DNA of 64,000 nucleotides from Mycobacterium celatum. GTDB lineage: Bacteria > Actinomycetota > Actinomycetes > Mycobacteriales > Mycobacteriaceae. The DNA lies in contig NZ_LQOM01000025.1 of assembly GCF_002101595.1 (NCBI RefSeq), forward strand, positions 62,001 through 126,000. Direction: 5' to 3'. The position numbers were made by a program, and so were the translations under genes. A model generated the notes under the pieces. That model did no database searches and was not told where the DNA came from. It saw only the letters and a list, made by a program, of their open reading frames with translations. Below, piece by piece: positions 42,570 through 50,611 of the stretch (position 1 is the first letter of the stretch; the number at the start of each line of letters is the position of its first letter).

Positions 42570-42943
42570 CCGCCCCGGACCCGTGGAAGAGCTTCCGCGG
42601 CGTGATGGCCGGCACGCTGATCCTCGAGGCGATCGTGGTGCTGCTTGCCCTGCCCGTGGTCGGCGCGGTCGGCGGCGGCCTAACGCCGGCCGCGCTGACA
42701 TATCTGATCGGCTTGGCGGTGGTGCTGGTCCTGCTCGCCGGGGTGCAGGGCCGGTCCTGGGCCATCTGGGCGAACCTCGCGGTGCAGGCGGTGGCGATTG
42801 CCGGGTTTCTGGTGTATCCGGGGGTCGGGTTCATCGGGTTGCTCTTCGCCGGGGTGTGGGCGCTGATTGCTTATTTCCGCGCCGAGGTACTGCGCCGGCA
42901 GCGACGCGGCCTTTTGCCCGGCCAGCAGCGGCCTCCGGAGTGA
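42566..42943 (+). CDS. DUF4233 membrane protein
   Basis: A 125-residue membrane protein with four predicted helices (about residues 13-33, 40-60, 65-85, 87-107) and short basic ends ([21 protein letters not shown]). DUF4233 proteins sit after folC across actinobacteria (Rv2446c) and have no known function. GTG start overlapping the folC stop (GTGA). The constant linkage with folC and ndk suggests a role near folate or nucleotide metabolism, but there is no direct evidence. Confidence 0.85.
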   Translation: MTAPDPWKSFRGVMAGTLILEAIVVLLALPVVGAVGGGLTPAALTYLIGLAVVLVLLAGVQGRSWAIWANLAVQAVAIAGFLVYPGVGFIGLLFAGVWALIAYFRAEVLRRQRRGLLPGQQRPPE

Positions 42944-42968
42944 TTCGCCAGGTACGCTGTCCGCGATG

Positions 42969-43013
42969 CGCGCCGGCGACGATGCAGAGCAAAGCGATGA
43001 GGAGGAGCGGCGC
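42969..43013 (+). repeat. MIRU-like element, copy 1 (upstream of ndk)
   Basis: A 45-bp sequence that differs at one base from 48691-48735. It ends GAGGAGGAGCGGCGC and encodes [15 protein letters not shown] in the ndk frame, which is the known MIRU-type peptide of mycobacteria. It ends 3 bases before the ndk ATG and provides its ribosome binding site. Confidence 0.85.
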
Positions 43014-43016
43014 TTG

Positions 43017-43427
43017 ATGATTGAGCGGACTCTGCTGTTGATCAAGCCCGACGGCGTGCAGCGGCGCTTGGTGGGCGAGATCATCGGCCGCATCGAGCGC
43101 AAGGGGTTGACCTTCGCCGCCCTGGAATTACGCGACGTCGCCGACGAGCTGGCCCGCCGGCACTACGCCGAGCACGAGGGCAAGTCGTTTTTCACGCCGT
43201 TGCTGGAGTTCATCACGTCGGGGCCGGTGGTCGCGGCAATCGTCGAGGGGCCGCGAGCCGTCGCGGCGGTCCGCCAACTCGCCGGCGCCACCGACCCGGT
43301 GGAGAAGGCGGCGCCGGGCACCATCCGCGGCGACTTTGGGCTGGAGACGCAGTTCAACCTGGTGCACGGCTCCGATTCGGCGGAGTCGGCCGAGCGTGAA
43401 ATCGCGCTGTGGTTCCCGCAGGCCTAG
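43017..43427 (+). CDS. ndk: Nucleoside diphosphate kinase
   Basis: A 136-residue enzyme that equalises nucleoside triphosphate pools. It begins [18 protein letters not shown]. The phosphorylated histidine is in [17 protein letters not shown]. The GAGGAG of the preceding MIRU-like element is its ribosome site. An in-frame ATG at 42966 would add 17 residues of MIRU peptide; the usual family length favours 43017. A family B inverted repeat follows. Confidence 0.95.
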   Translation: MIERTLLLIKPDGVQRRLVGEIIGRIERKGLTFAALELRDVADELARRHYAEHEGKSFFTPLLEFITSGPVVAAIVEGPRAVAAVRQLAGATDPVEKAAPGTIRGDFGLETQFNLVHGSDSAESAEREIALWFPQA

Positions 43428-43769
43428 CGAACAGACGCAGAATCGCACAAATCTCGATCGGATCGTGCGATTCTGCGTCTTCCCGTCGGAGGGGTCGGCC
43501 CCGGACTGACCGTATGGGATACTGGAGCACGGGTGAACGTCGCCGGACCGGCTTCCGACGCCCGAATGAAGACTTCGACAAGCGCGACCACCGCTACCCG
43601 CGATGCGGCGCCGACTGTCCAGCCATCATTCAGACCGGGCGCCAAGCGAGTTCGACACGAGCCGCTCGGCGCGAGACCAGCACAAGCCCGGGAGAAGTGA
43701 CCCGGGCACATAGCGAAGCCCTCGCGTGGCCGCGTCTGCACGACGCGCCCGGGGGCTTGAGGAGATTAC
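43428..43769. other. Intergenic region upstream of rne
   Basis: 342 bases with the family B hairpin at its start. The remainder is probably the rne promoter and leader; GATACT near 43516 is a possible -10. No gene is supported. RNase E leaders often regulate rne by autocleavage, but no specific structure is evident by eye. Confidence 0.5.
43433..43480. repeat. Dispersed inverted repeat, family B, copy 1
   Basis: Perfect 16-bp arms AGACGCAGAATCGCAC (43433-43448) and its complement (43465-43480), with a 16-base loop, six bases after the ndk stop. Probably a terminator-like hairpin. Confidence 0.85.
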
Positions 43770-46487
43770 GTGATAGACGGTGCCCCATCCTCAGACCTTC
43801 CAGAAGACCCGTCCCAGCGCGAGGAACTGCCCGACCGGCTGAGGGTCCATTCGCTGGCCCGAGCGCTGGGCACGACCAGCAGACGGGTGCTCGACGCGCT
43901 CACCGAACTGGACGGCCGGATCCGCAGCGCGCATTCCACGGTGGACCGCGCCGACGCGGTCCGGGTGCGCGATCTGCTGGCCGCCGCGCCGGCGGCCCAC
44001 GCTGGGGTCGATGAGGCGGCCGAACCCGAGTCGAGGCTGATGCTGGAGACGACGGTCGAGCGCCCCGAATACATGCCGCTGTTCGTCGCGCCGCAACCGA
44101 TCGAGGTGGGCGACGACCGGTACGACTCTGCGGGCTCCGAGGACGACGCGGACGACGACGACGCGGCCGACACCGACGAGGAGCAGACCGACCGGCCGGC
44201 CGGTCGGCGCCGCCGCCGGGGCCGTCGCGGTCGTGGCCGCGGCCGCGGTGAGCAGGGCGCAGGAGACAGCCGCGAGCAGGCCGACGACGGCGACGACGAC
44301 CAGGACGCCGACGCCGATGGCGACGACACCGACGGCGGCGACGACAACAACGCGACCGAAACGGCGACCCGTCGCCGCCGGCGCCGTCGTCGCCGCAAGG
44401 CCGGCTCGGCCGAGGACACCGACGACGGCCCGTCGCCCGACGACCCGCCCAACACCGTGGTGCACGAGCGCACCCCGCGCACCGACAAGGACACCGACGA
44501 CAAGGACAGCGGCGAGATCCAGGGCATCAACGGCTCGACCCGGCTGGAGGCCAAGCGGCAGCGCCGCCGCGATGGGCGCGACGCGGGACGCCGGCGCCCA
44601 CCGGTCCTGAGCGAGGCCGAGTTCCTGGCTCGTCGCGAGGCGGTCGAGCGGGTGATGGTGGTGCGCGACAAGGTTCGCACCGAGCCGCCGCACCCCGGCG
44701 CCCGCTACACCCAGATCGCCGTGCTCGAGGACGGCATCGTCGTCGAGCACTTTGTGACGTCGGCTGCCTCTGCCTCGCTGGTCGGCAACATCTACCTGGG
44801 CATCGTGCAGAACGTGTTGCCGTCGATGGAGGCGGCGTTCGTCGACATCGGCCGCGGGCGCAACGGCGTGCTCTACGCCGGCGAGGTCAACTGGGAGGCC
44901 GCGGGCCTGGGCGGCGCCAACCGCAAGATCGAGCAGGCCCTCAAGCCCGGCGACTACGTCGTCGTCCAGGTCAGCAAGGATCCGGTCGGCCACAAGGGTG
45001 CCCGGTTGACCACCCAGGTGTCGCTGGCCGGCCGCTACCTGGTGTACGTGCCGGGCGCGTCGTCGACCGGGATCAGCCGCAAACTGCCCGACACCGAACG
45101 CCAGCGGCTCAAGGAAATCCTGCGCGAGGTGGTGCCGTCCGACGCCGGGGTGATCATCCGCACCGCGTCGGAAGGCGTCAAAGAAGACGACATCCGCGCC
45201 GACGTGAACCGCCTTCAGGAGCGGTGGGCTCAGATCGAGGCCAAGGCAGCAGAGATCAAGGAAAAGGCCGCCGGGGCAGCGGTTGCGCTCTACGAAGAAC
45301 CCGACGTGCTGGTCAAGGTCATCCGCGACTTGTTCAACGAGGACTTCGCCGAGCTCATCGTCTCCGGCGACGAGGCCTGGAACACGATCAACGAGTACGT
45401 GAATTCCGTTGCGCCCGAACTTCTTCCGAAGCTGACGAAATACGAGGCGCCCGGCTCGGACGGCCAGGAGGGGCCCGATGTGTTCGCGGTGCACCGCATC
45501 GACGAGCAGCTGGCCAAGGCGATGGACCGCAAGGTGTGGCTGCCCTCGGGCGGCACCCTGGTGATCGACCGGACCGAGGCGATGACCGTCGTCGACGTCA
45601 ACACGGGCAAGTTCACCGGCTCGGGCGGCAACCTCGAGCAGACCGTCACCAAGAACAACCTGGAAGCGGCCGAGGAAATCGTGCGCCAGCTGCGGCTGCG
45701 CGACATCGGCGGCATCATCGTCATCGACTTCATCGACATGGTCCTCGAGTCCAACCGCGACCTGGTGCTGCGCCGGCTCACTGAGGCCCTGGCCCGCGAC
45801 CGCACCCGTCACCAGGTGTCCGAAGTCACCTCACTGGGCCTGGTGCAGCTCACCCGCAAACGGCTGGGCACCGGGCTCATCGAAGCGTTCTCGACCACCT
45901 GCCCGCACTGCAGCGGCCGCGGGATCACGCTGCACGCCGACCCCGTCGACTCCACCTCGGCGACCGGTCGCAAGTCCGAAGGCGGCCGGCGGGGCCGGCG
46001 GTCGAAGAAGGGCAAGGCCGACGAGGTGCCCGTGGCCAAGGTGCCCGCCCACGCGCCCGGCGAGCACCCGATGTTCAAGGCGATGGCCGCCGCCAACGGC
46101 CGCCACGACGGCGACACCGAGGATGCCGAGGCGCCGACACCGGGTGAAGAACCCGACACGCAGACCGACGAGGACGTTGCCCGCGAGGTCGCGGACGAGG
46201 ACCTGGACGACACCGACTTCGACGAAACCGAAACCGAAGACGACGAGGACGAGGTCGAACTCGACGACGACGAGGACATCGACGAGGACATCGACGAGGA
46301 TCTCGACGACGAAGACGAAGACGAAGACCTCGACGACATCGACGACATCGACGACGAGGATCTCGACGACGACTCCGACGAGTCGGAGGACACCGCTGAT
46401 CAATCCGTCGTCACCGCGTCCGTGGAGCGACCACGGCGGCGGCGCGCCGCGGCCCGTCCCGCCGGGCCGCCAATCCACGAGGACTGA
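43770..46487 (+). CDS. rne: Ribonuclease E/G
   Basis: A 905-residue actinobacterial RNase E in which the catalytic core sits in the middle. Residues 1-270 are a disordered N-terminal part with acidic runs and Arg-rich blocks (GRRRRRGRRGRGRGRG). An S1 domain follows near 310-390 (VEHFVTSAASASLVGNIYLG). The DNase I-like part has the Mg ligands Asp609 (VDVNTGKFTG) and Asp653 (IVIDFIDM). The Zn-link is Cys711-Pro-His-Cys714. The C-terminal tail is an Asp/Glu tract. It starts mRNA decay and processes rRNA. The GTG follows GAGGAG. Confidence 0.95.
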   Translation: MIDGAPSSDLPEDPSQREELPDRLRVHSLARALGTTSRRVLDALTELDGRIRSAHSTVDRADAVRVRDLLAAAPAAHAGVDEAAEPESRLMLETTVERPEYMPLFVAPQPIEVGDDRYDSAGSEDDADDDDAADTDEEQTDRPAGRRRRRGRRGRGRGRGEQGAGDSREQADDGDDDQDADADGDDTDGGDDNNATETATRRRRRRRRRKAGSAEDTDDGPSPDDPPNTVVHERTPRTDKDTDDKDSGEIQGINGSTRLEAKRQRRRDGRDAGRRRPPVLSEAEFLARREAVERVMVVRDKVRTEPPHPGARYTQIAVLEDGIVVEHFVTSAASASLVGNIYLGIVQNVLPSMEAAFVDIGRGRNGVLYAGEVNWEAAGLGGANRKIEQALKPGDYVVVQVSKDPVGHKGARLTTQVSLAGRYLVYVPGASSTGISRKLPDTERQRLKEILREVVPSDAGVIIRTASEGVKEDDIRADVNRLQERWAQIEAKAAEIKEKAAGAAVALYEEPDVLVKVIRDLFNEDFAELIVSGDEAWNTINEYVNSVAPELLPKLTKYEAPGSDGQEGPDVFAVHRIDEQLAKAMDRKVWLPSGGTLVIDRTEAMTVVDVNTGKFTGSGGNLEQTVTKNNLEAAEEIVRQLRLRDIGGIIVIDFIDMVLESNRDLVLRRLTEALARDRTRHQVSEVTSLGLVQLTRKRLGTGLIEAFSTTCPHCSGRGITLHADPVDSTSATGRKSEGGRRGRRSKKGKADEVPVAKVPAHAPGEHPMFKAMAAANGRHDGDTEDAEAPTPGEEPDTQTDEDVAREVADEDLDDTDFDETETEDDEDEVELDDDEDIDEDIDEDLDDEDEDEDLDDIDDIDDEDLDDDSDESEDTADQSVVTASVERPRRRRAAARPAGPPIHED

Positions 46488-46507
46488 CCGGGCCGAACTG
46501 AGCCGGT

Positions 46508-46537
46508 TTGATCCTGTAGCCGCTGGTCACGTATCCT
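46508..46537 (+). promoter_or_regulatory. SigA-type promoter of rplU-rpmA-obg-proB
   Basis: TTGATC (46508-46513) and TATCCT (46532-46537) with an 18-base spacer. The predicted leader of about 95 bases before rplU is long enough for ribosomal-protein feedback control, but no known leader motif was recognised. Confidence 0.6.
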
Positions 46538-46639
46538 TGATCAGTTGTCGCCAGGCTCAGCTAGGCGAACCCTCAGACCCACCGCGCGCAGCCCCGGGTA
46601 ACGCGCGCCCGAAGATCCCGACGAAGAAGGGCAGACGTG

Positions 46640-46951
46640 ATGGCGACCTACGCAATCGTCAAGACCGGCGGCAAGCAGTACAAGGTCGCGGTCGGAGACG
46701 TCGTCAAGGTCGAGAAGCTCGACTCCGAGCCCGGCGCCAAGGTGTCGCTGCCGGTCGCGCTGGTGGTCGACGGCGCCAACGTCACCACCGACGCTGCCGC
46801 GCTGGCCAAGGTGAACGTGACCGGCGAAGTGCTCGAGCACACCAAGGGCCCCAAGATCCGTATCCACAAGTTCAAGAACAAGACCGGCTACCACAAGCGT
46901 CAGGGTCACCGTCAGCAGCTGACGGTCCTGAAGGTGACCGGCATCAAGTAG
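46640..46951 (+). CDS. rplU: 50S ribosomal protein L21
   Basis: A 103-residue protein with the L21 fold: [27 protein letters not shown] and the C-terminal [21 protein letters not shown] basic hairpin that contacts 23S rRNA. The ATG at 46640 is preferred to the GTG directly before it because the family starts at MATYAIV. It lies 18 bases before rpmA. Confidence 0.97.
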   Translation: MATYAIVKTGGKQYKVAVGDVVKVEKLDSEPGAKVSLPVALVVDGANVTTDAAALAKVNVTGEVLEHTKGPKIRIHKFKNKTGYHKRQGHRQQLTVLKVTGIK

Positions 46952-46969
46952 CAGCGGAGGCGACACGAC

Positions 46970-47230
46970 ATGGCACACAAAAAGGGCGCTTCCAGCTCAC
47001 GCAATGGCCGCGATTCAGCCGCCCAGCGGCTCGGCGTGAAGCGGTTCGGCGGCCAGCTCGTCAAGGCCGGCGAGATTTTGGTGCGGCAGCGGGGTACTCA
47101 TTTCCATCCCGGCACTAACGTCGGCCGCGGCGGCGACGACACGCTGTTCGCCAAGGCGGCCGGTTCCGTGCAGTTCGGTGTCAAGCGGGGCCGCAAGACC
47201 GTCAGCATTGTGCCGGCCGGCCGGGACTAA
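46970..47230 (+). CDS. rpmA: 50S ribosomal protein L27
   Basis: An 86-residue protein beginning [29 protein letters not shown]. The N-terminal arm reaches the peptidyl-transferase centre. No N-terminal cleavage extension of the Firmicutes type is present. It is co-transcribed with rplU and obg. Confidence 0.97.
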   Translation: MAHKKGASSSRNGRDSAAQRLGVKRFGGQLVKAGEILVRQRGTHFHPGTNVGRGGDDTLFAKAAGSVQFGVKRGRKTVSIVPAGRD

Positions 47231-47271
47231 GCGTCGCGAGTGTTCGCACTCGATGAGTAAGAGGAAGCCCG

Positions 47272-48741
47272 ATGGCTCGGTTTGTCGACCGCGTCGTCAT
47301 CCACGCGCGAGCGGGCTCCGGCGGTAACGGCTGCGCCTCGGTCCATCGCGAAAAATTCAAGCCGCTCGGCGGCCCGGACGGCGGCAACGGCGGGCGCGGC
47401 GGCAGCGTCATCCTGGTTGTCGACCCGCAGGTGCACACCCTGCTGGACTTTCACTTCCACCCGCATGTCGTCGCACCGTCCGGCAAGCAGGGGATGGGTG
47501 GCAACCGCGACGGCGCCGCCGGCGCCGATCTGGAAGTCAAGGTTCCCGACGGCACGGTCGTGCTCGACGAAGACGGCCGACTGCTCGCCGATCTGGTCGG
47601 CGCCGGCACCCGCTTCCTGGCTGCCGCCGGTGGCCGCGGCGGGCTGGGCAACGCTGCGCTTGCATCACGGGCCCGCAAGGCGCCGGGTTTCGCGCTGCTC
47701 GGCGAAAAGGGGCAAGCCCGCGACCTGACCCTCGAGCTCAAGACCGTCGCCGACGTCGGGCTGATCGGATTCCCGTCGGCCGGCAAATCGTCTTTGGTGT
47801 CGGCAATTTCGGCGGCAAAGCCGAAAATCGCCGACTACCCGTTCACCACGCTGGTGCCCAACCTCGGGGTGGTCTCGGCGGGGGAGCGCACCTACACGGT
47901 TGCCGACGTGCCGGGCCTGATACCGGGCGCGTCGGCGGGCCGCGGCCTGGGCCTGGATTTCTTACGGCACATCGAGCGATGCGCGGTCCTGGTGCATGTA
48001 GTGGATTGTGCGACCGCGGATCCCGGCCGCGACCCGGTCTCCGACATCGACGCGCTGGAAGCCGAGCTGGCCGCGTATCAGCCGACTCTGCAAGGGGATT
48101 CGACGCTCGGCGACCTCACCGAGCGACCACGGGCGGTGGTGCTCAACAAGGTCGACGTGCCGGAGGCCCGCGAGCTTGCCGAGTTCGTCCGTGACGACAT
48201 CGCCGAGCGCGGCTGGCCGGTGTTCTCGGTTTCCACGGCGACGCGAGAAGGCTTGCAGCCGTTGATCTTCGCGCTGGCCGACATGGTCGACGAATATCAC
48301 GCGGCCCAGCCGGTGGTGGTGCCACGGCGGCCGGTGATCCGCCCCGTCCCGGTCGACGAGACTGGTTTCACCGTGCAGCCCGACGGGCAGGGCGGATTCG
48401 TGGTGTGCGGCGAGCGGCCCGAACGCTGGATCGCGCAGACCGACTTCGACAATGACGAGGCGGTCGGCTATCTGGGTGACCGACTGGCTCGGCTCGGCGT
48501 CGAGGACGAACTGCTGCGGCTCGGCGCCCAGCCGGGATGCGCAGTCACCATCGGCGACATGACATTTGACTGGGAGCCCCAGACAGCCGCAGGCGTGGAT
48601 GTTCAATTGTCGAGCCGCGGCACCGACGCGCGCCTGGACCGCACCGAGCGCGTCGGGGCCGCCGAACGCAAGGCCGCACGCCGCCAACGTCGCGCCGGCG
48701 ACGATGCAGAGCGAAGCGATGAGGAGGAGCGGCGCATATGA
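47272..48741 (+). CDS. obg: GTPase Obg (CgtA)
   Basis: A 489-residue GTPase in 50S assembly and stress signalling. The N-terminal Obg domain is glycine-rich ([40 protein letters not shown]). The G domain has the P-loop GFPSAGKSS (from residue 166), DVPGLI, NKVD and a C-terminal OCT domain. The last 15 or so residues ([16 protein letters not shown]) come entirely from a MIRU-like element, so the natural C-terminus has been extended. The stop is the TGA of ATGA at 48738-48741. Confidence 0.95.
   Translation: MARFVDRVVIHARAGSGGNGCASVHREKFKPLGGPDGGNGGRGGSVILVVDPQVHTLLDFHFHPHVVAPSGKQGMGGNRDGAAGADLEVKVPDGTVVLDEDGRLLADLVGAGTRFLAAAGGRGGLGNAALASRARKAPGFALLGEKGQARDLTLELKTVADVGLIGFPSAGKSSLVSAISAAKPKIADYPFTTLVPNLGVVSAGERTYTVADVPGLIPGASAGRGLGLDFLRHIERCAVLVHVVDCATADPGRDPVSDIDALEAELAAYQPTLQGDSTLGDLTERPRAVVLNKVDVPEARELAEFVRDDIAERGWPVFSVSTATREGLQPLIFALADMVDEYHAAQPVVVPRRPVIRPVPVDETGFTVQPDGQGGFVVCGERPERWIAQTDFDNDEAVGYLGDRLARLGVEDELLRLGAQPGCAVTIGDMTFDWEPQTAAGVDVQLSSRGTDARLDRTERVGAAERKAARRQRRAGDDAERSDEEERRI
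48691..48735 (+). repeat. MIRU-like element, copy 2 (obg 3' end)
   Basis: Identical to 42969-43013 except one base. It lies inside the last codons of obg and ends with the GAGGAGGAG ribosome site that precedes the ATG at 48738. Confidence 0.85.
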
Positions 48742-48761
48742 CCAATGCGCACCAAACATGA
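48738..48761 (+). other. Seven-codon ORF bridging obg and proB
   Basis: ATG at 48738 overlaps the obg stop (ATGA) and reads MTNAHQT, then a TGA that overlaps the proB ATG in a second ATGA at 48758-48761. The MIRU-derived GAGGAG precedes it. It could carry ribosomes from obg to proB by reinitiation. Whether it is translated is unknown. Confidence 0.45.
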
Positions 48762-49855
48762 GCGCGCGCGACGCTATCCGGACCGCGCGGCGCGTCGTCG
48801 TCAAGGTTGGCACCACCGCATTGACCACGCCCACCGGGATGTTCGACGCCGGCCGGCTGGCCGGGCTGGCCGACGCGATCGAGGCGCGGATGAAGGCCGG
48901 CTCCGACGTCGTGATCGTCTCCTCCGGCGCGATCGCAGCAGGCATCGAGCCGCTCGGATTATCGCGCCGCCCAACCGATTTGGCGACCAAGCAAGCGGCG
49001 GCCAGCGTCGGGCAGGTGGCGCTGGTGAACTCGTGGAGCGCGGCGTTCGCCCGCTATCAGCGCACGGTCGGGCAGGTGCTGCTGACCGCGCACGACATTT
49101 CGATGCGGGTCTCGCACACCAACGCTCAGCGCACCCTGGACCGGCTGCGGGCCCTGCACGCGGTGGCGATCGTCAACGAGAACGACACGGTGGCCACCAA
49201 CGAGATCCGGTTCGGCGACAACGACCGGCTCTCGGCGCTGGTCGCGCATCTGGTGGGCGCCGACGCGCTGGTGCTGCTCTCCGACATCGACGGTCTCTAT
49301 GACGCCGACCCGCGCAAGGGGCCAGCGCGGTTCATTGCGGAGGTGTCCGGTCCGGCCGACCTGGATGGTGTGATCGCCGGGCAGAGCAGCCAACTGGGCA
49401 CCGGTGGAATGGCGTCGAAGGTGTCCTCGGCGATGCTGGCCGCCGACGCAGGCGTTCCGGTGCTCCTGGCCGCCGCCGCCGACGCCGCCACCGCGCTGGC
49501 CGACGCCTCGGTGGGCACGGTGTTCGCCGCGCGGCCCGACCGCATGTCGGCGCGACGGTTCTGGGTGCGCTACGCCGCGGAATCGGCCGGCTCGCTGACG
49601 CTGGACGAGGGCGCGGTGCGCGCGGTGCTCGGACAACGCCGCTCTCTGCTGCCCGCGGGGATCACGGCGCTGTCGGGCCGCTTCTACGGCGGTGACGTCG
49701 TGGAGCTGCGCGGCCCGGACGCGACCACGGTGGCGCGCGGCGTCGTCGCCTACGACGCCGCCGAGCTGGCCACGATGATGGGACGCTCGACGTCCGAGCT
49801 GCCCGCCGAACTGCGTCGGCCAGCCGTGCACGCCGACGACCTGGTCGCCTTCTAG
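48758..49855 (+). CDS. proB: Glutamate 5-kinase
   Basis: A 365-residue kinase that phosphorylates glutamate in the first step of proline synthesis. The amino-acid kinase domain begins [23 protein letters not shown] and includes [10 protein letters not shown] and IVNENDTV. The C-terminal PUA domain is present ([41 protein letters not shown]). The ATG at 48758 has no ribosome site of its own and appears to depend on coupling with the upstream mini-ORF. The partner proA lies 7 kb downstream. Confidence 0.94.
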   Translation: MSARDAIRTARRVVVKVGTTALTTPTGMFDAGRLAGLADAIEARMKAGSDVVIVSSGAIAAGIEPLGLSRRPTDLATKQAAASVGQVALVNSWSAAFARYQRTVGQVLLTAHDISMRVSHTNAQRTLDRLRALHAVAIVNENDTVATNEIRFGDNDRLSALVAHLVGADALVLLSDIDGLYDADPRKGPARFIAEVSGPADLDGVIAGQSSQLGTGGMASKVSSAMLAADAGVPVLLAAAADAATALADASVGTVFAARPDRMSARRFWVRYAAESAGSLTLDEGAVRAVLGQRRSLLPAGITALSGRFYGGDVVELRGPDATTVARGVVAYDAAELATMMGRSTSELPAELRRPAVHADDLVAF

Positions 49856-49859
49856 CGTC

Positions 49860-49917
49860 CGAGCAGACGCAGAATCGCACGATCCGGCGCCCGAACGTGC
49901 GATTCTGTGTCTGCTCG
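49860..49917. repeat. Dispersed inverted repeat, family B, copy 2
   Basis: Arms CGAGCAGACGCAGAATCGCA and onward (49860-49880) pair with 49897-49917 with a single G-T wobble; the loop is 16 bases. It lies between the convergent proB and TetR genes and ends before the TetR stop. Confidence 0.85.
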
Positions 49918-49919
49918 CG

Positions 49920-50552
49920 CTACCGAACGGGCTCCAGATATAAGGCGCTCCAGACGATTTCGGTGAGCGCCTGCGCCAACTCGGCGTCATAGTCGGGCGG
50001 TGAACCCGGAAGGTTCTGCTGACAGGTCCGCTCGACCATCCAGGTCAGCGCCTTGGCGGTAGTGGCCGCCGGCAGCGTGTGCCGGATGGAGCCGTCGGCC
50101 TGGCCATCCTCGATGACCCGGGTCACCCGCCCCGAAATCCAGTCCAATTGATCGCGATAAGCCGCGCCGACCAATGCGTCGTAACCGGCCATTTCGTTCA
50201 ACGCGACCAGGAGCGGTTGGTGACGCCGATAGTTGGCGATGATGCCGGTGATCGCGGCACGGACATCGTCGGGATTGCGCCGGGACGCCGTGCCCCACCA
50301 GCGTTCGGCGGCGTCGGCGAGATCACCGAAGACCTGGCCGGCGAGCCGGCGCACCAGATCGCCCTTGTCCTCGAAGTAGACGTAGAAGCTGGCGCGTGAC
50401 ATACCGGCCTCGGTGGCCAGCCGGTCCACGGACAGTTCGGTGAAGCTCGCGCCGTCGCGCATCAGCCGCTCCGTGGCGTCGAGCAATCGCCGCTCGATCT
50501 GCTCGCGCCGCTCCTGCCGCTTGGCCTGCGGCTTGCGGGTTACCGAGGGCAT
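49920..50552 (-). CDS. TetR-family transcriptional regulator
   Basis: A 210-residue repressor-type regulator. The N-terminal helix-turn-helix runs RRLLDATERLMRDGASFTELSVDRLATEAGMSRASFYVYFEDKGDL. The C-terminal half is the ligand-binding/dimer domain. The ATG at 50552 is supported by a TATTCT hexamer 7 bases upstream (50565-50560). It is divergent from the P450 gene, and a perfect 17-bp palindrome lies in their shared promoter, so it very likely controls the P450 and itself. The ligand is unknown, perhaps a lipid or sterol related to the P450 substrate. Confidence 0.9.
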   Translation of the reverse strand: MPSVTRKPQAKRQERREQIERRLLDATERLMRDGASFTELSVDRLATEAGMSRASFYVYFEDKGDLVRRLAGQVFGDLADAAERWWGTASRRNPDDVRAAITGIIANYRRHQPLLVALNEMAGYDALVGAAYRDQLDWISGRVTRVIEDGQADGSIRHTLPAATTAKALTWMVERTCQQNLPGSPPDYDAELAQALTEIVWSALYLEPVR

Positions 50553-50559
50553 GCATCAA

Positions 50560-50565
50560 AGAATA
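50560..50565 (-). promoter_or_regulatory. Predicted -10 element (TATTCT), leaderless start of tetR
   Basis: On the - strand, ending 7 bases before the ATG at 50552. Confidence 0.5.
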
Positions 50566-50574
50566 GCTGACATC

Positions 50575-50604
50575 TTGACTAGACACTATGTCTAGGCTTA
50601 GCGT
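50575..50604 (+). promoter_or_regulatory. P450 promoter with embedded TetR operator
   Basis: A -35 TTGACT (50575-50580) and -10 TAGCGT (50599-50604) are separated by 18 bases; the ATG at 50612 is 7 bases further. The palindrome CTAGACA-CTA-TGTCTAG (50579-50595) fills the spacer, so bound repressor would exclude RNA polymerase. Confidence 0.65.
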
Positions 50605-50611
50605 CGCCGCT

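Noticed and set aside
40479..42701. 740-codon open frame on the - strand across valS and folC
   Set aside because: Antisense shadow with arginine/serine-rich low-complexity translation.
43791..45812. 673-codon open frame on the - strand inside rne
   Set aside because: Antisense to the RNase E core; valine/leucine/glycine-rich without motifs.
45809..46393. Serine-rich 194-codon frame on the - strand at the rne 3' end
   Set aside because: The Ser runs are the reverse reading of the GAC/GAG acidic tract.
50588..50611. P450 start at the ATG at 50588
   Set aside because: It would put the start codon inside the TetR operator and upstream of the predicted transcription start; 50612 fits the leaderless spacing.
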